Shown one piece after another: positions 44,616 to 53,604 of a stretch of 64,000 bases of DNA; position 1 is the first letter of the stretch; every line of letters starts with the position of its first letter. The stretch lies in NCBI GenBank assembly GCA_052180195.1, contig CP197469.1. One strand, written 5' to 3'. Below the pieces are notes generated by a model. That model did no database searches, was not told where the DNA came from, and saw only the letters and a list, made by a program, of their open reading frames with translations. This DNA is from Gottfriedia sp002574545 (GTDB lineage: Bacteria; Bacillota; Bacilli; Bacillales; Bacillaceae_G). Made by a program: the position numbers and the translations under genes.

Positions 44616-44940
44616 TTATTTCACCTCCATATTGAGTAATGAAATAACTGTAGCTTCATCTGTAATTAACGTCTTAATATAGTTATCTTTTAATCCTCCA
44701 TAGATGGCATCAATTTTTTTCTCTCCACCAGGCAAATCACTAACATTTAAAGATATTAGGGTTTTCAAGTCCGTTCCGACTAACCTTTTTTAGTTTGCAA
44801 AACAATAATTTAGCCGTTTTGATCGTAAAATTGACCAAAAATATCGCCGACTGTATTCAGCACCCTTCAACCTTGGCCCTTGACAATTCTAGTAAATCAG
44901 AGATCTCATTATAAGTTAAGTTCTCTTTATAGTAGTTACC
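44616..44940 (-). pseudogene. lsrR: Decayed lsrR (SorC-family regulator) remnant
   Basis: About 325 bp on the minus strand hold three collinear pieces of a LsrR-type regulator: an N-terminal HTH fragment (YYKENLTYNEISDLLELS), a middle piece (VGDIFGQFYDQNG) and the C terminus (GGEKKIDAIYGGLK...ITDEATVISLLN). They lie in different frames and are separated by stops. An intact gene would be near 950 bp, so most of it is deleted. The last codons still carry the ribosome binding site of lsrK. Confidence 0.8.
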
Positions 44941-44945
44941 AGGCT

Positions 44946-45287
44946 ACGTTCTATTACTACACCCTATAACAAAAGTACACAATGAAAAAAATTGTTCAGT
45001 TGCTTATTAGAAATATATCCGTAATTTTGATAATAAGACCTTTTAAAATAAGTTTACGGCCATTCAATAATTTATTTCCGACTGGTATTATTTTTTTAAT
45101 TTTGCTGTAAGAATATTGACCTCTTCTTGCTATAGCAAAGTGTTTGATTATGCCCTTTCAATTGGCACCAAGAAATATAATTAAAAAGACAGAGCCTTAC
45201 ATTAAATCTCAAGCTCATTCGCGGAAAATGGGCCAGGTTGTAAATAGAATCGGTGACATAACTAAATAGAGCAATTTTGTTTTAAAT
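44946..45287. other. Intergenic region with a doubtful 39-codon frame
   Basis: The only plausible coding stretch is 45150-45269 on the plus strand, reading MPFQLAPRNIIKKTEPYIK and ending VVNRIGDITK, without a ribosome binding site. A strong terminator follows 19 bp later, so it may be the end of a lost gene. Confidence 0.35.
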
Positions 45288-45333
45288 AAAAAAAGCATAA
45301 CCACCAGTTTAACTGGTGGTTATGCTTTTTTCA
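45288..45333. terminator. Strong bidirectional terminator
   Basis: Twenty-base arms containing GCATAACCACCAGTT and AACTGGTGGTTATGC, flanked by A and T runs. Confidence 0.85.
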
Positions 45334-45373
45334 GAGTCATGTCATTCGATTGTCGTTTTAGAAATTAGATTTT

Positions 45374-45547
45374 TTAGCTTACTTTACTTTCATCTACAGC
45401 ATGTTGCCAACTTGGGTAATAATACAAAGCACTCCTCATTAAATCAGGGTAATTTTGTTTTACCTCTTTTTTACGTAGAGAATTCCCTTCGTTATGTAAC
45501 TTCTTGATCTGAGTAATGACTTCCTTTGATGTAAATTTGACATCCAT
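45374..45547 (-). CDS. Small HTH-like protein (homing-endonuclease-associated repeat type)
   Basis: A 57-residue protein starting MDVKFTSKEVITQIKKLHNEG and ending YYYPSWQHAVDESKVS. The pattern of an initial helix, NSLRKKEVKQNYPDL, then LYYYPSWQHAV resembles the short DNA-binding repeat found beside homing endonucleases, standing alone. AAGGGAGGAATGAAG precedes the ATG and the terminator at 45288 follows. It is too short for the usual length cut-offs and easily missed. Confidence 0.65.
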   Translation of the reverse strand: MDVKFTSKEVITQIKKLHNEGNSLRKKEVKQNYPDLMRSALYYYPSWQHAVDESKVS

Positions 45548-45825
45548 TCTTCATTCCTCCCTTTCAAAGTTATCATGATTATCTTTCCCTTTGGCTTACA
45601 ATTTTAAACGATAAACATAGTCACAAGTTTCTTATAACTATATTTCTGAAAATTCTAACATGTAGAATGTATATTGTGAAGTAATTTGCTCCTGTTGGAT
45701 GTTAAATAAAACAAACTACCTACCCTAGAACTATTTTTGATATTACTTAAGTCCTGTCAACTGTTAGGACTAGTTCATTCTATTATTCTGTTAACTTAGT
45801 AAACTATCGAAGTGCTTCAGTTAAA
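45548..45825. other. Intergenic region
   Basis: No gene seen. A small AGTCCT/AGGACT hairpin (45750-45771) lies after the DUF3784 gene but lacks a T-run. Confidence 0.4.
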
Positions 45826-46110
45826 TTAATCAAGTAATTTTCTATTAATAAATAAGTACACCATTGTTAATAAAATCAACATTATTATGATAAGAACCGT
45901 TATTTCATAAGGATAATCCATAAAACTATTGAAAATTACTAACAAGCTTAGAGGAAGAAAAAAACCTCCACCTACAACTTTACCTAACAAGGACTTATTT
46001 TTTATCATTTTCTCATTAAAACCAGCTAACAACCATGTTTGTTTTTTTACAGCGACTAAGTAAGACACAAGTAAAAGTGCTATCCCTATAATCAATAATT
46101 CGTAGTCCAT
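45826..46110 (-). CDS. DUF3784 membrane protein
   Basis: A 94-residue protein with three membrane segments. The loop AVKKQTWLLAGFNEKMIKNKSLLGKVVGG is the DUF3784 signature (only positions 21-49 are meant). Function unknown. ATG at 46110 with GGGAG eight bases upstream; a TTG directly before it is in frame. Confidence 0.8.
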   Translation of the reverse strand: MDYELLIIGIALLLVSYLVAVKKQTWLLAGFNEKMIKNKSLLGKVVGGGFFLPLSLLVIFNSFMDYPYEITVLIIIMLILLTMVYLFINRKLLD

Positions 46111-46313
46111 CAATTCATCTCCCTGTTTACATTTTTTTCTATAATATGTTAATGATGGAATTAAATGATATTCCCTTCAAATAATTGATCCGTATCTAAT
46201 TTATCTGCCATTTTGTTCAACGATCGCTGGGGTTAGTTGAACAGCATTTCAATACATATAGTAACTTTGCAAATTTATCCATAAACTCAAGGACTTTAAT
46301 TACTTTCATTGTT

Positions 46314-46344
46314 GTTATCTTTCTTGAACTTACATCAAGTTCAA
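46314..46344 (-). promoter_or_regulatory. MerR-type dyad between promoter-like boxes
   Basis: A perfect inverted repeat TTGAACTT and AAGTTCAA with a five-base centre (46324-46344). On the minus strand TTGAAC and GATAAC hexamers are 19 bp apart around it, the long spacing typical of MerR-activated promoters. No intact gene follows closely, so it may be orphaned. Confidence 0.35.
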
Positions 46345-46385
46345 TCTCACACGTCCTTTTCCGTAAAAATTTAGGAAAATTAAAA

Positions 46386-46921
46386 TTAATCAATTATACC
46401 GACATTAATAGAATCAACTTGCTTACCATTTTCAATAACTTGTATTGGTCGATCTGTGCCTTTCTCATCTTCCGAACAAATGACAAATAGTGAATCCGCT
46501 TTATATCCTTTGATTTCCTCTGATTTATAAGAAAGTGTAATGGTTTCGTTGCTCGTAGAAAATTTAATCTCGTGGAACTCTTTATCTAAGCGATTAGATA
46601 AATATATAAAATTGATTTTTCATTTTCACTTCGTAAGAATAATGGTCCACTGTGGTCACGATTTAATTGAATAGTAGTTTTTAACCATTCTTTTTCTACA
46701 AGGTCCACGCTCTATTCTTCAATACTGTATCCATCACCTAAACTAGTTTTTGATATCACTAGTAGATTATCTCCTGATTCTTTTTTTATAGATTTTTCTT
46801 TTGCTACACTTACTTGTTCTTTTTTTGGTTTATCATTATCGTTTGTACATGCTGATAAACCAGACATTCCAAGTATCAATACACTAATTGAAACTATTGC
46901 AAACATTACTTTCAAAAACAA
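46386..46921 (-). pseudogene. Broken lipoprotein gene
   Basis: The N terminus is a lipoprotein signal with lipobox LSAC, preceded by AGGAGTGATTG. The frame reads 69 codons to a TAG at 46712, continues in the same frame for about 45 codons (SVDLVEKEWLKTTIQLNRD...), then shifts frame near 46600 and ends DSINVGIID at 46386. One nonsense change and one frameshift are needed to restore a protein of about 178 residues. Family not recognised. Confidence 0.7.
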
Positions 46922-47132
46922 TCACTCCTTACATTTACCAACGACTCCAGGAGGCAAATATTTACGCTCCAGTACAGGCCTAATGGTATGGCGTTCATTT
47001 TATGACAAATTAGTTTTTTCATTACTTAATAAAATATATTTCTATTTTGGTTATCCTTATTTCTATTAGCTATTTTAATACTGTTATCCTGTTTATGATT
47101 TTTAAAGTTTAATAGAAATAATTGAAAAAAGT
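46922..47132. other. Intergenic region
   Basis: AT-rich sequence with no frame or signal I can support, ending at the hairpin of the MFS relic. Confidence 0.4.
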
Positions 47133-47158
47133 AAAAAAGATCTGAATTGATCCAGATC
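47133..47158 (-). terminator. Probable terminator of the MFS relic
   Basis: GATCTG and CAGATC arms followed on the minus strand by six T residues. Confidence 0.55.
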
Positions 47159-47265
47159 ACCCTTGATAAAAGACGTATTTTTCTTTTGAGATTAAAAATG
47201 ACTATTGAAGTAATCCATATGTTGTAAGTCGGGTGGTAAAACTGCGATTAACTTCTCGTTTAATC

Positions 47266-47695
47266 TTATAATGAAACTTCCGATGATGACCCAGTCTTTT
47301 TTTGTATCCGAGCTATGGCAAATGATAGCAATGCAGAAATTGCTATTAATACTGATCCAAAAATGTACACAGATCTGATTCCAAATTTATCTGCAATAAA
47401 ACCGATTAGCGCTATTGAACAGCTTGTAATGGTTGATAAAACGATACTTCTTGAAGCGTATACCTTTGTTAAGACTGCACTATCCACACTTGTTTGAAAC
47501 GCCGTTTGTTGAGAACATCTCGAAATTGATAACAGGACCCATCGCAATACATAGTAGTAATGAAAGATAAGGTGTAGAATTTAATCCATATAAAAAAGTG
47601 AAGAAACTAAATAGTAATGAACCAATTGCCATACTAAGGATTAGATATCCTAAAAAAATTATCTAAACCGTTAATTCCTTTTTCAACTAAAATCC
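47266..47695 (-). pseudogene. Relic of an MFS transporter, C-terminal third
   Basis: Two hydrophobic frames on the minus strand join into the end of a major facilitator protein: GYLILSMAIGSLLFSFFTFLYG from about 47660 to 47550, then TSVDSAVLTKVYASRSIVL, IALIGFIADKFGIRSVY and a polar tail. Frameshifts occur in a T-run near 47652 and again near 47540. The first eight or so helices are missing. Confidence 0.7.
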
Positions 47696-47738
47696 CATTT
47701 ACATCCACAAAATATAAATAAACCATCACATCTAAATC

Positions 47739-47767
47739 AAAAAACCTATCCAAAAGGGATAGGTTCA
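47739..47767 (-). terminator. Terminator of the S8 protease gene
   Basis: AACCTATCC and GGATAGGTT arms followed by TTTTT on the minus strand, five bases after the stop. Confidence 0.85.
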
Positions 47768-47771
47768 TAAT

Positions 47772-50700
47772 TTAATTGATTCCTAAAGACTTCTTAATGG
47801 AATCAATTGTTTTTCCATTATACTCTTTAACACCAGTAGGAGTATCTAATACATAATCATTCTCTTTTAAATAATTTGTTTCAAGTAACTTGAAATCTAA
47901 TGAGTCAACTTTTCCATCAAAATTAATATCAGAGTTTCTGTTATTCGTTCCCCAATTTTGTTCTAGAAGTATTACATCATAAATATCAATTACATTATCT
48001 TTGTTAAGATCCCCAGCATTTTCTCTTACTGTAGGATAAGAAATACTTTCTCCAATAAAAATATCACGATCTTTTCGGCCGATTTCCATAGGTGTGTATG
48101 TTGTAAAATGACCTGGGACATCTATGATGACTGTATATAACTGTTCCGTAATTGGAAGTTTATTGAAGACTATGTTTCCATTCTTTTGGATTTCACCAGA
48201 ATAGTATTCACCTTTGGAATCTCTTGCTTTTGCTTGTGCACTGATAGTAGTGTAGTCAATGGTAAAGTTAAAACTGCCATTTGCATTTAACAATCCTGCT
48301 GCGTTGATTTTTGCGGTAGCATCTGAATAAGCTGGGTAGCTTGGTAAATAACCAACCTGTGTAAACGGGTTTACTGTTTTACCGTTTATATCTTTATACG
48401 AAGAAGAAGTGATATAGAAAAAAGAACTATTAACGTTTACAAATACATCTTTGTTCGTATCTACTTTCATATCAAACAATGGAATATCACCAGTTATACC
48501 GTCTCCAGGTGCCTTTATATTAATTGTATTTGATTTGCTAGAAGTTCCTGTTGTAGTAACTGTAAATTGAGTGTCATCAGATAAAGCTTTATTTTTATTA
48601 AATTCTACTGAATTAAAAAATCTTGATGTGTAATCTAGTTTAATTGTTAGATCTTTTGCATTCTGTAAACCATGTGCATAGTACGTATATGTTATTTGAT
48701 CACCCATCGAAAAGGATTCTTTATTTGGTTTGGCATAAATATATTGTGCTCCTGGTTTCATATAGTAAACAACTTTTGCCATCGTTGAATTACCAGCTCG
48801 ATCCGACGCAACAAATTGGAGCATATTGACTGGGTTTGGAGAATCCACAGATATTTCTTTCGTAAACTTACCATTAGGATCAGTCGCGATACCAATAGCT
48901 GGAGAGTTAGGACCATACCAAGCTTTATTAGTCGCTTGGGTTACATTCATACCCGAATTTTCCATTTCATTTGCTTCATTATCTAAAACACTCCCAGATA
49001 ATGTGACTGTTTTTTGACCTGGTGCTAATTCAACAAATGGCAGATCACCTTTAGGTAGTGCATTAGTATCATCTAATGTAAAAGTTGGACGATTATTATC
49101 AATATATACTTGGTCTATCTTTGTATACTGTTTACCATCTAAATTTGTACCAATAACTTTCATTTTGTATAACCCTTCTGTTGCTAGGATTGATGTGTAG
49201 CCAACCGGTTTCTTTGCATTACCTGTAAATGGAAAATATCTACCTGTAAAGGCTTTTTGAATGTAGAGATCCTTATCAACTCCTGCACTTGAAACGTTAA
49301 TTGTACCGATTATTCCTAAATCTTTATTTGTTTTTGAATCTACTAAAATAAAATCTAATGTTTTCATTGGCGAATTTAATTTAAAATCTAAATCAGACGC
49401 CTTAACGCTATATGGTGCATTATCACGAGTTGTAGAGATGCTTGGAGAATGGACTTTGAAATATTCAAATCCTTCTTCTACTAAACGAAAGCCAAATGGA
49501 ATTTGATAATTGTCATCTGGATCTTTTTCATTCACAACATGAATATAACCTTCATATGTTCCTTTACTAGCAGTTGTTGGGATCGTAAGTGTTGCCGGAA
49601 TCATCTCCTGGCTATTCTTTTTCATTTTAATTTCATTAGGTATTGTTATTTTAATTCCGTTTGCTTTAGCATCTAAAGACCCACGTGTTCCAACATTATA
49701 CTCTAACGAAATATTATATTTTTGCATTTTATCTGTATGATTTGTGATTAATATATTTGTAGTTTTCGAAATTGAATTAATATCTACTGGAATAAATCCA
49801 TAGCTAAGTCCACCCGTTTGTTCATCTATATTTACTTTTTCATTATTTTTAATAAACGGCGTTGTATCTTGAACTCCAAGTTGGATGCGTGAATAAATCG
49901 CTTCATAAGGATCTACTCTTCCTGCTCCAACTTCAAACACACTGTATTTACTTCTTAACGGATCCGCTGTATTCATCAATATGGTTTTAATATCAGCAGG
50001 AGTATAATCAGGATGTGCTTGTAATAGTAATGCAGCTATTCCAGTAACATGTGGAGTTGCCATTGATGTTCCAGACATACGTAAATATGCAGATGAATAA
50101 TCTGTTGCATCATTTTTATTATTGATATACGCAGGAACAGTCGATAGTACATCAACACCTGGTGCTGTAACTTCAGGTTTAATATCATATAAAGTTCCAG
50201 ATGGCCCTCTAGAGCTAAAGCTAGCTAAATCATCACCTGTAAGTTCAGACTCCCCAATTTCCCCTAGTGTAACTGAAGTAGTACCCTTACTCAATAAATC
50301 GTTTACCGCCAAGCCGTCTTTATTCGTCATGGAAAATACCGGGATATGATCATTACTTTCTCCCAAATAATATGGTATTTGTCCTTCAGTGACATTGTTG
50401 TTGTAAATAATTACACCAACAGCTCCATTTTGTTTTGCATAGTTCATTTTATCAACGAGCGCATACGTTCCACGTGCTACAAATGCAATCTTACCTTGAA
50501 CATTTTTTCCTGTATAATCTGTTAGACCACCTTCTCCAACATTTACAATATCAAATGTTTTTCCAGACATATTCGTAAAATCATCTGTCCATTTTTTAGT
50601 CATCAATTGTAAAATACTATCCGTACCTTGACCGTTTACTAAAAATTTACTCCTAAATGTAGTAACTTTACTAGGAACAGAACTCGCACCTACAGTTAAT

Positions 50701-51872
50701 GCAAGTGCTGCAGCACCTGGAGAGCCTAATGTGTACATACTATCACCCGAATTTCCTGCTGCAACGACAGCCGTAACACCATTTAAAACTGCATTATCAA
50801 TTGCTAAGCTAGTTGCTTCTAGTGGATCATTCAAAGAGGCTCCTAGCGAAAGATTAATTACATTCATTCCATCAGCAACCGAACGATCTATCCCTGCAAT
50901 TACTGCTGAATTCGAACCAGAGCCATAAGGACCCAATACACGATATACATATAAGTCTGAATCAGGCGCTACTCCAGTTACTTTATAATCAGAACTATTT
51001 TTCCCTTGACCAGCAATCGTACCAGAAACATGCGTACCGTGATCAGTGTAATATGAGTTCCCATTAAGAAATTCTGTTTTTTTCGAAGCTTTCCATTGAT
51101 CATAAGTAGCTTCCATCGGGTCATTATCATTATCTACAAAATCATAACCACCCTTATATGCATCTTTCAAATCAGGATGATTATAATCAATACCCGTATC
51201 GATTACGCCAATCTTAATATTTTTACCTGTAAAACCTTCCTCATGTAATTTATCAATCTTTAAAAATGGTAAACTATCAACTTTTGTTTGTTCCTTCTCT
51301 TTTACTGGTTCAACAGGTGGCTTAATTTGTATTGTTGAATCGCTATAAACAGCTTTAACTGTATCCAAGTCTAGTAAATCCTTAATCTGATTTGCTGGAA
51401 GTGTCAATGAAACGCCGTTAAAAGCATTCTGATATGTATATTTAATCTGAATTTCTTCATTACTTGCTTTCACTTTATTTCTTAATTTTTCTTGTAATTC
51501 TTGTTTAAAGTGAGCATGAGACTTTCTTACATTTTCTTTCGCCTTTTCTAATGAAATTGACCCTCCTTCTACAGCCTTCTCTAACTGGGCTACTTTGGCT
51601 GGAAGTTCTTTAAATTCAACAATTACAGAAACTTCTTTATCACTTGATAAGTCGATGTCATCAGATAATTGCAAACCTGTATTTGATTGAGCAAGTTTTA
51701 ATTGATTCAAGGCCTCCCTTTGTTCTGGTGTAAGTGATTGAAGAATACTTTCTGCTTCACCTGAGTTCGCACTTGCTGTCTTTTTACTAATCATAGTCGA
51801 TCCCAAAATTGTACTACTAGCTAAAACCAGTACAGATGTAGTTTGAAAAAACTTACTACTTAACCCCTTCAT
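47772..51872 (-). CDS. Large secreted subtilase (Vpr-like) with C-terminal dockerin
   Basis: A 1366-residue secreted protease. Order: signal peptide (1-35, ending TASA), I9 inhibitor propeptide (about 80-185), S8 catalytic domain with Asp225 (VIDTGID), His278 (DHGTHVSG) and Ser603 (SGTSMATPH), and a PA domain inserted at about 440-540. Fn3-like domains, a cohesin-like beta domain (about 1080-1200) and a carboxypeptidase-regulatory-like stretch follow. Near residues 1290-1345 a type I dockerin shows two calcium loops (DLNKDNVIDIYD and DINFDGKVDSLD). Dockerins usually bind cohesins on a scaffold; none other is seen in this window. ATG at 51872 with TTGGAGG upstream. Single gene. Confidence 0.92.
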   Translation of the reverse strand: MKGLSSKFFQTTSVLVLASSTILGSTMISKKTASANSGEAESILQSLTPEQREALNQLKLAQSNTGLQLSDDIDLSSDKEVSVIVEFKELPAKVAQLEKAVEGGSISLEKAKENVRKSHAHFKQELQEKLRNKVKASNEEIQIKYTYQNAFNGVSLTLPANQIKDLLDLDTVKAVYSDSTIQIKPPVEPVKEKEQTKVDSLPFLKIDKLHEEGFTGKNIKIGVIDTGIDYNHPDLKDAYKGGYDFVDNDNDPMEATYDQWKASKKTEFLNGNSYYTDHGTHVSGTIAGQGKNSSDYKVTGVAPDSDLYVYRVLGPYGSGSNSAVIAGIDRSVADGMNVINLSLGASLNDPLEATSLAIDNAVLNGVTAVVAAGNSGDSMYTLGSPGAAALALTVGASSVPSKVTTFRSKFLVNGQGTDSILQLMTKKWTDDFTNMSGKTFDIVNVGEGGLTDYTGKNVQGKIAFVARGTYALVDKMNYAKQNGAVGVIIYNNNVTEGQIPYYLGESNDHIPVFSMTNKDGLAVNDLLSKGTTSVTLGEIGESELTGDDLASFSSRGPSGTLYDIKPEVTAPGVDVLSTVPAYINNKNDATDYSSAYLRMSGTSMATPHVTGIAALLLQAHPDYTPADIKTILMNTADPLRSKYSVFEVGAGRVDPYEAIYSRIQLGVQDTTPFIKNNEKVNIDEQTGGLSYGFIPVDINSISKTTNILITNHTDKMQKYNISLEYNVGTRGSLDAKANGIKITIPNEIKMKKNSQEMIPATLTIPTTASKGTYEGYIHVVNEKDPDDNYQIPFGFRLVEEGFEYFKVHSPSISTTRDNAPYSVKASDLDFKLNSPMKTLDFILVDSKTNKDLGIIGTINVSSAGVDKDLYIQKAFTGRYFPFTGNAKKPVGYTSILATEGLYKMKVIGTNLDGKQYTKIDQVYIDNNRPTFTLDDTNALPKGDLPFVELAPGQKTVTLSGSVLDNEANEMENSGMNVTQATNKAWYGPNSPAIGIATDPNGKFTKEISVDSPNPVNMLQFVASDRAGNSTMAKVVYYMKPGAQYIYAKPNKESFSMGDQITYTYYAHGLQNAKDLTIKLDYTSRFFNSVEFNKNKALSDDTQFTVTTTGTSSKSNTINIKAPGDGITGDIPLFDMKVDTNKDVFVNVNSSFFYITSSSYKDINGKTVNPFTQVGYLPSYPAYSDATAKINAAGLLNANGSFNFTIDYTTISAQAKARDSKGEYYSGEIQKNGNIVFNKLPITEQLYTVIIDVPGHFTTYTPMEIGRKDRDIFIGESISYPTVRENAGDLNKDNVIDIYDVILLEQNWGTNNRNSDINFDGKVDSLDFKLLETNYLKENDYVLDTPTGVKEYNGKTIDSIKKSLGIN

Positions 51873-52273
51873 TAAATAACCTCCAACTTTTTCTAAAATG
51901 AAAGATTGCAACGGAATTTGTAATTTTTCAGAAAAATCACTTAACTTAGATTATAGCTAGAGTTTTTCATGAAAAGTATTGGGGGAATTTTCATTAGCGT
52001 AGGATTTTGTACCATAAATTAAATGTCGATATTAGTAGAATCTCACAAAAAGTTCAAGCATTACTTATATAAAGATGTAGAATTATGTAATTTAATGAAA
52101 AAAATCCGTTAACTAACTTGGGGGAAATCAGTATCTTTGACTTATATAATTGTTCTAACTTAATTCTAAATTAAAAATTTTTAACTATTAAGTAGAACAT
52201 ATGCGGGGCAAGGCAAAGGAGGAAGTGCGTGGCATCTCAACTTCTAGGATTGTTTTAATAAGGACTAGTATTA
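51873..52273. other. Intergenic region upstream of the protease gene
   Basis: A TATAAT on the minus strand near 51950 is a possible -10 box for the protease, without a good -35. A 50-codon plus-strand frame from 52201 is not supported by a ribosome binding site. No other feature seen. Confidence 0.35.
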
Positions 52274-52318
52274 TAAAAAAAAGAGTTCTCCCAAATAAAA
52301 CATTAAAGAAAACTCTTT
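52274..52318 (-). terminator. Terminator of the TrmO-like gene
   Basis: AAAGAGTT and AACTCTTT arms followed by eight T residues on the minus strand. Confidence 0.7.
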
Positions 52319-52335
52319 ATCTTACTAAAATTTAT

Positions 52336-52797
52336 TCACCAATACTTTTCCATCAAATCTTTTGACCAGTCTGCTTGTTTGATCTCGCCTTTCGGAAGAA
52401 ATTCTTTCATAATTGGTTTGATGTCAATGATCGGCGTACCATCGATTGCATCCAACCCTTTCACTGTAAGAATGCGGCCACTATGTTTTAAAAGTTCTAC
52501 TGATGTTAACCCTAATTTATTGGGCCTGTTTTTACCCCTTTGAACAAAAATTCCAACCTTTGGATAATGAGTATTATTTCTAGGATGTCTAGCATTGTAT
52601 TGGATCGCTTCATCATTCACTTTATCGAAATAAAAAATAATCTCTAAATGTGAAAAATCACTTATTCCTCTTAATGCTTCTTCATTAAACTCTTCTACTA
52701 ATTCGATTTCAGAAATAATTGAACCCCAGTTGTCGTCTTCAATTTCTTTTCTTGTATTTTTAACAAAAGCAATCGGATTAATTGTAAATGACATCAT
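52336..52797 (-). CDS. TrmO/TsaA-like methyltransferase (UPF0066)
   Basis: A 153-residue beta-barrel protein of the TrmO (TsaA, UPF0066) family. TrmO uses S-adenosylmethionine to N6-methylate t6A37 in some tRNAs. Signatures are INPIAFVKN at the N terminus, ISDFSHLEIIFYF, and RPNKLGLTSVELL followed by VKGLDAIDGTPIIDIKP. The C-terminal domain of enteric TrmO is absent, as in other short members. AGGAG precedes two tandem ATGs. Confidence 0.85.
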   Translation of the reverse strand: MMSFTINPIAFVKNTRKEIEDDNWGSIISEIELVEEFNEEALRGISDFSHLEIIFYFDKVNDEAIQYNARHPRNNTHYPKVGIFVQRGKNRPNKLGLTSVELLKHSGRILTVKGLDAIDGTPIIDIKPIMKEFLPKGEIKQADWSKDLMEKYW

Positions 52798-52855
52798 TTC
52801 ATCTCCTAAAAATTGTACTTGTGTATATTATACAGAATTATTCGTCAACTATATA

Positions 52856-52891
52856 TAAAAGAAAAAGTATGCAACCATCACATACTTTTTC
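52856..52891 (-). terminator. Terminator of the GntR-ABC operon
   Basis: Perfect arms GAAAAAGTATG and CATACTTTTTC, then CTTTTATA on the minus strand. Confidence 0.85.
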
Positions 52892-52902
52892 TTGAATCGA
52901 TA

Positions 52903-53604
52903 TTAATTTCTACCTTTCATTTTTAAAGGTGCATTAATCATCATTGGAAATGTAAATAATTGTAGTACTACTCCTAACAATCCAATACAAGTAAATAAAT
53001 TGATTGGTTTAATCTTTATAATCCAAGTAAAAAAGTCTGAACTAATACCATTTATTGATAAGAAAGTTAGTAAAATACTTAGTAAAACTAGTGCAATCAG
53101 AAAATAAAGGATCCCCAATCTTCTAACTAATACAGCAATAAAAGAAGAAAGTCCTAGTATCATAAATCCAACCATTAGGTCGATCCAATAATACGTAAAG
53201 AAATGATATTTTAATGAAACTAATTCCGCTGGATGATAAAGACGAAAACTATTTATTCCTTTATCTAATAATACTTTCATAATGTAATATATTACATTTA
53301 AGTAAGTTATGCTTGTAATTACCATTAAAACTGACATTACATTATAAGATTTTAAAAACTGAGTTCTTGTACTACCTAATCCGATGGCGACTTGGAAAGG
53401 AATGACCAATCCTGCAACCGCAAATGTACTAATCCCCCCATAAATCGGTCCAAACAAAGCTGCTCCACTTTGTGAAGGGATGTTAAAAATTATGCTAACT
53501 AATATATAAACAACTGATAGCAACAACGTAATTAAAGAAAATATTTTAAAATACCATTTCAATTCATCGAAAACTAATTGATAAGTGCCTCTTATCGAAT
53601 TCAT
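52903..53604 (-). CDS. ABC transporter membrane protein (YtrB/YhcG-system type)
   Basis: A 233-residue membrane protein with six hydrophobic segments, the permease partner of the ATPase directly upstream. The start overlaps the ATPase stop (ATGA-like four-base overlap). Such GntR-ABC sets, for example ytrA and yhcF operons in B. subtilis, respond to cell-wall-active agents or other stress; the substrate here is unknown. Confidence 0.8.
   Translation of the reverse strand: MNSIRGTYQLVFDELKWYFKIFSLITLLLSVVYILVSIIFNIPSQSGAALFGPIYGGISTFAVAGLVIPFQVAIGLGSTRTQFLKSYNVMSVLMVITSITYLNVIYYIMKVLLDKGINSFRLYHPAELVSLKYHFFTYYWIDLMVGFMILGLSSFIAVLVRRLGILYFLIALVLLSILLTFLSINGISSDFFTWIIKIKPINLFTCIGLLGVVLQLFTFPMMINAPLKMKGRN

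Noticed and set aside
52201..52365. A plus-strand frame starting MRGKAKEEVRG near a GC-richer patch
   Set aside because: No ribosome binding site, and it runs into the antisense strand of the TrmO-like gene.
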